A stretch of DNA of 6,981 nucleotides from an uncultured Elusimicrobia bacterium (GCA_947168325.1 CAMVLN010000080.1:1-6981), one strand, 5' to 3'. Shown: positions 1 to 6,833, counted from the first letter of the stretch. Numbers and translations are program-made. Notes: generated from the letters alone by a model not told the origin.

Positions 1-230
1 TTGATTAACATTCCTGTTGCTCCTATTACATACCCTGTTTGATTTACTTTTATATTCTCATATTTTTGGGTACTTCCTGCATATCCTATATAAAATGATA
101 ATAAACTATTTTCTCCTACTGATAAATCTAACCCTGCCAATGTCCCTACTGCACTATTATCTACACTTATATTATTTATTTTTATTGTATCTTGTATTGT
201 GTATGGCCTTATCCATAATCCTTTCTCTAT
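1..230 (-). other. Start of autotransporter beta-barrel domain (residues 2124-2199, truncated by window)
   Basis: The sequence IEKGLWIRPYTIQDTIKINN, a loop with VDNSAVGTLAGLDL, FYIGYAGSTQKYE and VNQTGYVIGATGML alternate polar and hydrophobic or aromatic residues as amphipathic strands do. The opening Gly-Leu-Trp-Ile-Arg is typical of the first strand of the autotransporter domain (Pfam family PF03797). Only about 76 residues are visible, probably four strands. The C-terminal aromatic residue recognised by the BAM complex would lie beyond base 1, so completeness of the barrel cannot be judged here. Confidence 0.8.
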
Positions 231-3200
231 TCTGTTTGGTTCTTCATATAACAAATTTGTTGTTGAAGCATATAATTGGTTTTTATGTTTAGCTTCTAAT
301 TTTACATTTACCATATTTGTATCTATGCTTGTAAATACTTGGCTTTGTATTGCTGCCTGTGTTATTGTTCCTCCTAATGCACTTGCTACTTGGCTTTCTG
401 CTATTATCGGATTTATTCCTTTTTTATTAAAAGATATTTCTCCAGCTAAATTGTTATAATTAACATCATATTTGTATAAATTTGAACTTGCTGTTTTTAC
501 TGTTGTTATTTTGTCTTTTAATACTGTTGAATTTGTAAACAATATTTCCGTTCTATCTTCTGTTGTATCTGCCAATATATTTATTACTTTTACATTTATT
601 TTTCCTTGTATATCACTATCTTCGTTTGCTATTATTGTATCCATCTGTTTATTTGCTAAATCTGCATCTACAAAGAAATTTAAGTTGTTATCTGCTTTTA
701 AAGTATTAAAATTATGTTCTTGTAAAACTGAATTTGCCATATCTATTGTTGCATTATCTACATAAGTGTTTCCTGCAAACCATGTTCCATATTGCCCTAT
801 TTGAACTGTTCCAGCATATAAATTTACTTGCCCTGTATAACCTGTCATATCTTCATTTAAAATTACTTTTCCAACGGCATTTAATGTTGTAGTTGATTGG
901 TTGATATTTAAAATACTATTACTATTTTCTGATGTTATTCTATCGTTAAATATTATTTTGGCTTTTTCTTCTGCAAATAAATTTATTATTCCATCATCAT
1001 CACAGATTGCATTTGATACTTCGTTTACTGTATTACCTGTAAACTCTATTTTTCCAGTTGACATTAAATTTAGTATGCTACCACTATTATAAATTGCTCC
1101 ACCTTTACTGTTTGCAGTGTTGGAACTAAATTTTATTTTTTCTCCTATTATTGTTGTTGTGGAACCACTATAATTATAAATTGAACCACCTACATATGCA
1201 CTGTTAGAACCAAAAGTTAAACTATTTCCTTTTATTGTTATTGTAGAATTTTCACCACTAGAAATAGCTCCTCCATAATTGCCTGCAATGTTAAAATTAA
1301 AAACTATATTTTCTCCACTTATTGCCATTGTTGAGTCTTTAGAATTTAAAATTGCTCCACCAAAAGATTTTGCACTATTAGAACTAAAAATTACACTATT
1401 TCCTTCTATTATCATTTCGGAGTTTCTATCATTATAAATTGAGCCTCCATTACCATAATTTGTATTTGCAGTGTTAGAACTAAAAACTATATTTTCCCCT
1501 ATCATTGTCATTATGGAGTTTTCACTATTAGAAATTCCACCGCCATTTTTTGCAGTGTTGGAACTAAAAACGACATAGCTTCCACTTATTATCATTGCGG
1601 AGTTATCATAATTACAAATTGCTCCACCAGTACTTGTTGCTATATTGTGATTAAATATCATTTTTTCTCCACTTATTGTCATTGTTGAATTTTCAAAATT
1701 ACAAATTGCTCCACCATCACCGTCTGCAGTGTTATAATTAAAATTTATTGTTCCTGTAGAATTTATTTCTGTTATGGAATTGTGATAGTTATATATTGCT
1801 CCGCCAAAACCAACTACTATATCAGTTATTGCTCCATTGGAACTAAAAACTATATCTCCTCCATTTATTGTCATTATGGAGTTATCATTATTATAAATAG
1901 ATCCTCCATAATTTGTTGCAAAATTAGAACTAAATATTATACTATTTCCAGATATTGTCGTTGTAGAGTTATGGAAATTAAAAATTGCCCCACCAACAGT
2001 TTCTGCAATGTTAGAACTAAAAGTTATTGTTCCTGTAGAAAAAATTTCCATAGTAGAGTTTCTATCATTATAAATTGAGCCTCCCATATCTGCACTATTG
2101 GAACTAAAGATTATACTATCCCCAGATATTGTAATTGTTGAGGAACTGGTTTCGCAAATTGCTCCACCATAATTACCTGCAGTGTTGAAACTAAAAACTA
2201 TATCTCTTCCATTTATTGTCATTATAGATTTTTCATCATTGTAAATTGCTCCGCCATCTCTATATGCAGTATTTGAACTAAATATTATTCCGTCTGTTAT
2301 ATTTGTTTTACCTTTGTTAAATATTGCTCCACCATCACCAGTTGTATTATTATTACTAAATTTTGTTCCGTTAATATTTAATGTTCCTTCATTTTTTATT
2401 ACACTTTCATTAAATCCACTCAATATATTAACATCTTCTATATTTAGTATTTGGCTACTGTTTACTACCTCTATTCCACCTACATTATTTCCTTCAATAT
2501 TTTTACCATTTCCAAATATTGTTAATTGTATTCCCCCTAATTCTCCTAAACTTTCTGTTACTACCTCATCTTCTGCTAGTGAATATGAACGATTTTCTGA
2601 TTCTGTGTCATTTACTGCAAATTTCAAATTCACCGCTTGTCCTTTCTCATAATTTAATACTCCATCTACATCACTATTTGTAAAAATATATTCATATCCA
2701 CCATAATATGATGCTGTTAAAATATTCAATATCGGCGATTTTTCATCATTAAATAATGTTATTTGCCCACTCTCTCCATTTACTCCTAAAATATTTATCG
2801 CTGTTAAATTTAACTCTCCACTTGCAGTATTTATTATGGTAAAATTATCACTTATGTTATTACTTAAATCTACATCAAACTTTAAGTTTGTATTTATTGT
2901 ACTTGAAAAACTTGACACCACTATATTGTCTATAGCATTATTTAATACATTTAATGTTCCACTACTTAAATTTATATTCCCACTAAAGAACTTATTTGTA
3001 TTAATATTTGAACCTTCTTCTGTTTTTGATTTCAATTCAATTTCACCATCATATAAATTCACCTGCCCTGTATATCCGCTCATATCTTCATTTAATACTA
3101 TTATTCCATTATAATTTAAATCTGTTGTTTTTTCGTTGATATTTAAAAGACTATTACTATTTTCAGATGTTATTCTATCGTTAAATATTATTTTAGCATT

Positions 3201-6200
3201 ATCACTTGAAAATAAATTTATTGTTCCACCTTCATCATGTATTGCATTTGATATTCCATTTGCTTCGTGTCCTGTAAATTCCATCTTTCCTGTCGACACT
3301 AAATTGAGTATGCTACCACAATTGTAAATTGCTCCTCCATATTTGCCTGAAGTGTTAAAATTAAAATCTATACTATTACCTCTTATTGTTATCATAGAGC
3401 TATTATTGTTTGAACTTTTATTATTAAAAATTGCTCCACCAACATTTTTTGCACTGTTGGAACTAAAATTTATTGTTTCTGTAGCAATTATATCCATATT
3501 TGAGGCTCCAATATTATAAATCGCTCCACCTTTATCACCTTTTGCACTATTGGAACTAAAAAAGATATCTCTTCCACTTATTGTCATTTCAGCATTATTA
3601 TTATTATCAATTGCTCCACCTGAACCAGTTCTTGCAGTGTTGGCACTATTGGAAATAAACTCTATTTTTTCTCCTTTTATTGCCATTGTAGAATCATTAT
3701 AAATCGCCCCAGCACTTCCTGAAGTATTATAACTAAAAGTTATCTTTTCTGTAGAAGTTATTGCCATTGTAGATGTTTTAAAATTATAAATTGCTCCACC
3801 ATAATTTGCATTGTTAGAATTAAAGGTTATATTATCTCCTCTTATTGTCATTGTGGAATTTTTAAAATTGTAAGCTACTCCTCCAAAATATCCTGCGGTG
3901 TTGGAACTAAAGGTTATATTTTTTGCAGATATTGTCATTGATGAAGAGCCATAATTATAAATTGCTCCGCCAACACTTCCAGTACTACCTGCTGTGTTAA
4001 AACTAAATTCTATTTCTTCTCCTCTTATTGTCATTATGGATTTTTCAGTATTAAAAATGGAACCACCATTTTTTTTCGCAGTATTGGAACTAAAAGATAT
4101 TGTTTCTGTAGAATTTATTTCCAACATGGATGTTCCAGTACTAAAAATTACCCCTCCTGAACCACTTGTTGCAGAATTAAAAATAAATTCTACATTTTTA
4201 CCTGTTATTGCAGTTAAAGAATCATAACTATAAACTGCACCTCCACTACTTGTTGCTATATTATAATTAAATATTACATCATTTCCGTTTGTTGTTCCTG
4301 TAGAGTTAGTATTAAAAATAGCCCCACCATTGTTTGCACTATTAGAACTAAAAACTATATTGTTTCCGTTTATTGCCATTGTGGAATAATTATAAAATGC
4401 TCCTCCGTCTCTGTTTGCTGTATTAGAATTAAATTCTATTTTATCTCCATTTATTGTCATTGTGGAATTACGATAATTATAAAATACTCCTCCGTCCATA
4501 TCTGAAGTATTTGAATTAAATTCTATATTTTTACCTGTTATTTCTATTGAAGAGTTGTAATCATTATAAATTGCTCCGCCTGAACTATTTGCTGCTTTGC
4601 TAGAATTAAAACCTATATTTTCCCCTGTTATTGTCATTGTAGAACAATTATAATTATAGATTGCTCCTCCATTTTTGCCTGAAATATTGGAACTAAAAGT
4701 TACATTTTCTCCACTTATTGTTATATTGGATTTATCGTTATAAATTGCTCCGCCTGATCCCTTTGTTTGCATATAAATGCCTGCGGTGTTGGAACTAAAA
4801 TTTATATTTCCTCCACTTATTATCATTGATGAATTTCCAGCATTATAAATCGCTCCGCCATAGTATATTGCACTGTTAAAGCCAAAGGTTATATTGTCTC
4901 CACTTACTTCCATTTTGGAACCATTATTATAAATTGCTCCTCCATTATTGTTTGCAGTATTTGAACTAAAATATATATTTTCCCCTGTTACTTCCGTTGT
5001 TGAACCATTATAACTATAGATTACTCCGCCATAGTTGCTTGCACTATTAGAACTAAAAACTATATCTTTACCATCTATTACAATTTTAGATTTATCATTG
5101 TGAATGGTTCCACCATTTTTGGCAGAGTTAGAAATAAATTCTACATTTGCACCTGCTATTGTTATTGTGGAATTTTTTAAATTATAAATAGCTCCTCCTC
5201 CATTACTACCACTTGCAATGTTGGAATTAAAAGTTATTGTTCCCGTAGAATTTATTTCTATCGTGGCTTTATCCTCATTAGCAATTGCTCCACCATTTTT
5301 GGCAGTATTGGAAATAAAATCTATATTTTTACCCGTTATTGTTATTGTGGAACTATTATTGTTATAAATTGCTCCACCTCCTTTATCACCGTTTGCACTA
5401 TTGAAATTAAATATTACATTGTTTCCTTTTATAGTCATTAAAGTTTTATTGTAATAGTTGAAAATTGCTCCGCCATAATAATTTGAAGTGTTAGAACTAA
5501 AAACTATATCTTCACCATCTATTATCATTTTAGAATAGTTATAAATAGCTCCTCCTCCATTAAAACCGTTTGAAATGTTGGAATTAAAGGTTATATTATC
5601 TCCTCTTATTGTAATCGCTGAATTAGTTTTGTTATAAATAGCTCCCCCATCACCTGCACTGTTAGAATTAAAAGTTATACTGTTTCCGTCTATAGTCATT
5701 GTGGATTTATAATAGTTATAAATAGCTCCTCCATAGCCATTTGTTTCATTAAAATCAAAGGTTATTGCCTCTGTAGAAATTATTGTCATTGTAGAGTCAT
5801 AATTACGAATCGCACCTCCTCCATCACTACTACTTGTTGCTTTATTTGAGCTAAATGTTATGCTTTTTCCACTTATTGTCATTGTAGATTTATCACTATT
5901 ATAAATTGCTCCACCTTTTTTTGCCTCATTAGAAAAAAACTCTATTTCTTCTCCATCCATTGCCATTATGGAATTAAATATATTATAAACAGCTCCGCCA
6001 TTATCGCCCGCAGTATTGTAATTAAAATATATATTGTTTCCATTTATAGTCATTGTAGAATTAGTAACATTACCAATTGCTCCACCATAACTATAGCTAC
6101 CACTTGCACTATTGGAACTAAAGATTATATTTCCTCCATCTATTTTCATTACAGAATTAATAGTGTTAAAAATAGCTCCCCCTGAACCATTTTTTGCTTT

Positions 6201-6599
6201 GTTTGAACTAAAAAAAACATCCCCTTCACTCATCTCCATTGTGGATGTTTTATTGTAAATAGCTCCTCCATAAATTGCAGTATTAAAGCTAAATATTACT
6301 CCGTTTGTTATTTTTGTTATACCCTCGTTAAATATTGCTCCGCCACCATAATCACCTATTGATGTATTATTTGTAAATGTTGCTGAAGATATTTCTAATT
6401 CTCCATTTTTTACAACAGAAAAAACTGCACCATTTGAACTTACATTAACATCATGACAATTTATATCTGTATAAGTTTCTTGTGAATTAATTACAACTCT
6501 ATCTTCTATTTCTTCTGCTATCAACATACTACTTGATAATAATACTTGAATACAGAAAAAAAACACTAAAAACAATTTAATTGAGAAGAACTTTTTCAT
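1..6599 (-). CDS. Giant Pmp-like autotransporter adhesin (C-terminus cut by window edge)
   Basis: This frame is open for 2,199 codons and runs off the left edge. Residues 1-28 form a signal peptide. Residues 86-1116 are 35 repeats and residues 1423-1861 are 15 repeats, each about 29 residues with consensus GGAIYN..STMTI.G..I.FSSN.A. The paired GGA[IVF] and FxxN motifs are the hallmark of chlamydial polymorphic membrane protein (Pmp) repeats, which build a beta-helical passenger. Tail and pre-barrel regions follow each array, and residues 2124-2199 begin an autotransporter beta-barrel (GLWIRPYT, then FYIGYAG). The family inserts its barrel in the outer membrane and exposes the passenger; several Pmp proteins act in adhesion, so surface adhesion is the likely but inferred role here. 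The start is well fixed: ATG follows an AAAGGAG, and an in-frame TAA lies three codons upstream (6606-6608). The passenger is rich in Asn, Ser, Gly, Thr and Ile and poor in Cys. A typical barrel of about 260-300 residues would bring the full protein to roughly 2,400 residues. The family assignment is secure; ligand and host are unknown. Confidence 0.95.
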   Translation of the reverse strand, partial: MKKFFSIKLFLVFFFCIQVLLSSSMLIAEEIEDRVVINSQETYTDINCHDVNVSSNGAVFSVVKNGELEISSATFTNNTSIGDYGGGAIFNEGITKITNGVIFSFNTAIYGGAIYNKTSTMEMSEGDVFFSSNKAKNGSGGAIFNTINSVMKIDGGNIIFSSNSASGSYSYGGAIGNVTNSTMTINGNNIYFNYNTAGDNGGAVYNIFNSIMAMDGEEIEFFSNEAKKGGAIYNSDKSTMTISGKSITFSSNKATSSSDGGGAIRNYDSTMTIISTEAITFDFNETNGYGGAIYNYYKSTMTIDGNSITFNSNSAGDGGAIYNKTNSAITIRGDNITFNSNISNGFNGGGAIYNYSKMIIDGEDIVFSSNTSNYYGGAIFNYYNKTLMTIKGNNVIFNFNSANGDKGGGAIYNNNSSTITITGKNIDFISNTAKNGGAIANEDKATIEINSTGTITFNSNIASGSNGGGAIYNLKNSTITIAGANVEFISNSAKNGGTIHNDKSKIVIDGKDIVFSSNSASNYGGVIYSYNGSTTEVTGENIYFSSNTANNNGGAIYNNGSKMEVSGDNITFGFNSAIYYGGAIYNAGNSSMIISGGNINFSSNTAGIYMQTKGSGGAIYNDKSNITISGENVTFSSNISGKNGGAIYNYNCSTMTITGENIGFNSSKAANSSGGAIYNDYNSSIEITGKNIEFNSNTSDMDGGVFYNYRNSTMTINGDKIEFNSNTANRDGGAFYNYSTMAINGNNIVFSSNSANNGGAIFNTNSTGTTNGNDVIFNYNIATSSGGAVYSYDSLTAITGKNVEFIFNSATSGSGGVIFSTGTSMLEINSTETISFSSNTAKKNGGSIFNTEKSIMTIRGEEIEFSFNTAGSTGSVGGAIYNYGSSSMTISAKNITFSSNTAGYFGGVAYNFKNSTMTIRGDNITFNSNNANYGGAIYNFKTSTMAITSTEKITFSYNTSGSAGAIYNDSTMAIKGEKIEFISNSANTARTGSGGAIDNNNNAEMTISGRDIFFSSNSAKGDKGGAIYNIGASNMDIIATETINFSSNSAKNVGGAIFNNKSSNNNSSMITIRGNSIDFNFNTSGKYGGAIYNCGSILNLVSTGKMEFTGHEANGISNAIHDEGGTINLFSSDNAKIIFNDRITSENSNSLLNINEKTTDLNYNGIIVLNEDMSGYTGQVNLYDGEIELKSKTEEGSNINTNKFFSGNINLSSGTLNVLNNAIDNIVVSSFSSTINTNLKFDVDLSNNISDNFTIINTASGELNLTAINILGVNGESGQITLFNDEKSPILNILTASYYGGYEYIFTNSDVDGVLNYEKGQAVNLKFAVNDTESENRSYSLAEDEVVTESLGELGGIQLTIFGNGKNIEGNNVGGIEVVNSSQILNIEDVNILSGFNESVIKNEGTLNINGTKFSNNNTTGDGGAIFNKGKTNITDGIIFSSNTAYRDGGAIYNDEKSIMTINGRDIVFSFNTAGNYGGAICETSSSTITISGDSIIFSSNSADMGGSIYNDRNSTMEIFSTGTITFSSNIAETVGGAIFNFHNSTTTISGNSIIFSSNFATNYGGSIYNNDNSIMTINGGDIVFSSNGAITDIVVGFGGAIYNYHNSITEINSTGTINFNYNTADGDGGAICNFENSTMTISGEKMIFNHNIATSTGGAICNYDNSAMIISGSYVVFSSNTAKNGGGISNSENSIMTMIGENIVFSSNTANTNYGNGGSIYNDRNSEMIIEGNSVIFSSNSAKSFGGAILNSKDSTMAISGENIVFNFNIAGNYGGAISSGENSTITIKGNSLTFGSNSAYVGGSIYNYSGSTTTIIGEKIKFSSNTANSKGGAIYNSGSILNLMSTGKIEFTGNTVNEVSNAICDDDGIINLFAEEKAKIIFNDRITSENSNSILNINQSTTTLNAVGKVILNEDMTGYTGQVNLYAGTVQIGQYGTWFAGNTYVDNATIDMANSVLQEHNFNTLKADNNLNFFVDADLANKQMDTIIANEDSDIQGKINVKVINILADTTEDRTEILFTNSTVLKDKITTVKTASSNLYKYDVNYNNLAGEISFNKKGINPIIAESQVASALGGTITQAAIQSQVFTSIDTNMVNVKLEAKHKNQLYASTTNLLYEEPNRIEKGLWIRPYTIQDTIKINNISVDNSAVGTLAGLDLSVGENSLLSFYIGYAGSTQKYENIKVNQTGYVIGATGMLI
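231..797 (-). other. Pre-barrel stalk or autochaperone-like region (residues 1935-2123)
   Basis: This non-repetitive, beta-rich stretch lies between the repeat tail and the barrel. Landmarks are GTWFAGNTYVDNATIDM, VDADLANKQMDT near 1977, INILADTTED near 2006, LYKYDVNYN, FNKKGINPI, and then a more helical Gln/Ala-rich segment (AESQVASALGG, QAAIQSQVF, KLEAKHKNQLYAS). In autotransporters the last beta rungs and a linker helix that threads the barrel sit here, so residues of about 2065-2123 may include that linker. The wording resembles, from memory, large autotransporters of uncultured gut diderms. No protease or lipase motif is visible. Confidence 0.7.
798..1103 (-). repeat. Tail copy 2 of the duplicated 102-residue segment (residues 1833-1934)
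   Basis: Second copy of the capping repeat plus tail, matching 3033-3338 without gaps and sharing AKIIFNDRITSENSNS exactly. Differences are mostly conservative (LVSTGKM against LMSTGKI, DMSGYTG against DMTGYTG). In this copy the segment leads into the true pre-barrel region and barrel. It carries an unpaired-looking Cys in NAICDDDG, where copy 1 has His. Confidence 0.9.
1017..2333 (-). repeat. Array 2: 15 Pmp-type repeats (residues 1423-1861)
   Basis: Fifteen units with the same consensus as array 1 (GGAIYN..NSTMTISG..I.FSSN.A), averaging 29.3 residues. Ser-Thr flavour units are repeats 4 and 7, and the capping repeat 15 carries SILNLMSTGKIEFTG. Three units have Cys where Tyr is usual (GGAIC at residues 1482, 1633 and 1662), the last two in adjacent repeats 8 and 9. 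Repeat 6 carries a long loop (GAITDIVVGF) before the next GG. The array is less than half the length of array 1 but begins and ends in the same way. Confidence 0.92.
2334..3032 (-). other. Inter-module region: pre-barrel-like domain, acidic linker, second head (residues 1190-1422)
   Basis: About 233 residues separate the arrays. The first part (KFFSGNINLSSGTLNVLNNA, DVDL at 1242, INIL at 1268, YEYIF.N..DGVLNYEKGQ) is colinear with the pre-barrel region at the C-terminus (VDADL at 1977, INIL at 2006, LYKYDV.Y...GEISF), so it reads as a pre-barrel domain that has no barrel after it. A strongly acidic stretch follows at residues 1328-1354 (eight Asp/Glu and one Arg in 27). Then comes a second head whose last part (residues 1399-1422, 2334-2405) matches the N-terminal head. 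Function beyond a structural link is not evident. Confidence 0.75.
3033..3338 (-). repeat. Tail copy 1 of a duplicated 102-residue segment (residues 1088-1189)
   Basis: This segment runs from the last repeat of array 1 (GGAIYNCGSILNLVSTGK) through AKIIFNDRITSENSNS and LNEDMSGYTGQVNLYDG. It aligns without gaps to residues 1833-1934 (798-1103), with about 72 of 102 positions identical by hand count and an unbroken 16-residue identity at AKIIFNDRITSENSNS. It looks like a C-terminal cap of the repeat helix leading into a non-repetitive beta-rich tail. Confidence 0.9.
3252..6344 (-). repeat. Array 1: 35 Pmp-type repeats (residues 86-1116)
   Basis: I count 35 consecutive units opening with GGAIYN or a close variant (GGAIFN, GGVFYN, GGTIHN, AGAIYN), averaging 29.5 residues or about 88 bases. 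Each runs GGAI-YN, a short turn, ..STMTI.G (a strand and turn), then I.FSSN.A (FxxN) and a variable loop before the next GG. The loop takes up most length variation, from none to about ten residues, as in the GIYMQTKGS insertion near 4765. A second flavour replaces the glycine turn by Ser-Thr (EINSTGTITF type) in repeats 7, 13, 26, 30 and 33. Repeat 35 is the capping repeat with SILNLVSTGKMEFTG. Every unit is a whole number of codons. A parallel beta-helix is expected from the family. Confidence 0.93.
6345..6515 (-). other. N-terminal head of passenger module 1 (residues 29-85)
   Basis: This non-repeat lead-in follows the signal peptide and precedes the first GGAIFN. It contains the segment SVVKNGELEISSATFTNNTS at residues 61-80, a beta-helix-like strand and turn pattern ending in an FxxN motif. 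It is homologous to the second head at 2334-2405 (SVIKNEGTLNINGTKFSNNN), so each array is introduced by the same capping unit. It probably forms the N-terminal cap of the helix; this is inferred from position and pattern. Confidence 0.7.
6516..6599 (-). other. Signal peptide of the autotransporter (residues 1-28)
   Basis: The N-terminus MKKFFSIKLFLVFFFCIQVL has two lysines after the start Met, a third at position 8, and a long hydrophobic core, continuing to a Ser-rich stretch and MLIA before EEIED. This is a standard Sec signal peptide. Cleavage most plausibly falls after Ala28, where the chain becomes acidic, although Leu at -3 is not ideal. Cys16 lies inside the hydrophobic core and has no Leu at -3, so it does not form a lipobox. 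It lacks the long extended N-terminal region seen in some very large autotransporters. Confidence 0.85.
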
Positions 6600-6613
6600 A
6601 CTAAATTATATTA

Positions 6614-6620
6614 CTCCTTT
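6614..6620 (-). promoter_or_regulatory. Ribosome binding site of the autotransporter gene
   Basis: Read on the minus strand this is AAAGGAG, a near-perfect Shine-Dalgarno. Fourteen bases separate it from the ATG at 6599, which is longer than the usual 5-10. No other start lies between it and the gene in frame, and an in-frame TAA at 6606-6608 rules out an upstream start. Confidence 0.85.
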
Positions 6621-6653
6621 TGTTTTGTTATTTATTTTTATATTTTTTTATTT

Positions 6654-6677
6654 ATTGTTTGGAAAAAATAAAACAAT
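6654..6677. repeat. Inverted repeat in the 5' leader
   Basis: ATTGTTT (6654-6660) and AAACAAT (6671-6677) form a perfect 7-base inverted repeat around a 10-base spacer, just upstream of the Shine-Dalgarno. It could be an operator half-site pair or a weak leader hairpin. The arms are A/T-rich and it may be chance. Confidence 0.3.
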
Positions 6678-6745
6678 TAGAAACGATTTAAGAAACATAT
6701 CACATTTTAAAAGAAGTTTTAAATCAGTATCCACACCAAAAGATT

Positions 6746-6769
6746 TTTTTTAGTTCTTATTCTAAAAAA
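6746..6769. repeat. A/T-rich inverted repeat in the leader
   Basis: TTTTTTAG (6746-6753) and CTAAAAAA (6762-6769) are perfectly complementary over 8 bases with an 8-base loop. It lies just downstream of the candidate promoter's -10 box in the minus direction. No U-run follows it on the minus strand, so it is not a clear terminator; function unknown. Confidence 0.3.
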
Positions 6770-6776
6770 TATTTCG

Positions 6777-6806
6777 TTCATAGACTGTATTTAAAGCTAA
6801 TTTCAA
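6777..6806 (-). promoter_or_regulatory. Candidate sigma70-type promoter for the autotransporter
   Basis: On the minus strand TTGAAA (6801-6806) is followed after 18 bases by TATGAA (6777-6782). These match the -35 consensus at 5 of 6 and the -10 at 4 of 6 positions. Transcription would begin near 6770 and leave a leader of about 170 bases. The region is so AT-rich that this is only the best of several weak options. Confidence 0.22.
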
Positions 6807-6833
6807 AGAAAAATTATTTATTTCTCAAAAAAC

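Noticed and set aside
17..765. Plus-strand open frames at 17-292, 199-459 and 472-765
   Set aside because: They lie antisense to the continuous autotransporter frame, are Leu/Phe/Ile-rich as expected for the complement of Asn/Lys-rich codons, and show no family motif.
901..4227. Plus-strand open frames at 901-1092, 1782-2078, 2314-2652, 2836-3114, 3136-3327 and 3994-4227
   Set aside because: All are shadows of the minus-strand gene. The frames at 901-1092 and 3136-3327 resemble each other only because they lie opposite the duplicated tail segment.
1017..6344. CRISPR array or non-coding tandem satellite, suggested by the 84-100-base periodicity
   Set aside because: Units are degenerate at the DNA level, conserved at the protein level, always whole codons, and show no constant repeat with unique spacers of fixed length.
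6516..6599. Lipoprotein signal peptide, because of Cys16
   Set aside because: The residues before Cys16 are Phe-Phe-Phe with no Leu at -3 and no Ala, Gly or Ser at -1, and the Cys sits in the middle of the hydrophobic core.
1..6599. Trimeric autotransporter (YadA-like) or two-partner secretion exoprotein
   Set aside because: There are no YadA head or coiled-coil stalk repeats and no TPS secretion domain after the signal peptide. The visible C-terminal sequence fits a classical monomeric autotransporter barrel.
6605..6610. Perfect minus-strand TATAAT as a -10 box
   Set aside because: It lies between the Shine-Dalgarno and the ATG, so a transcript starting there would lack the ribosome binding site and begin about at the start codon.
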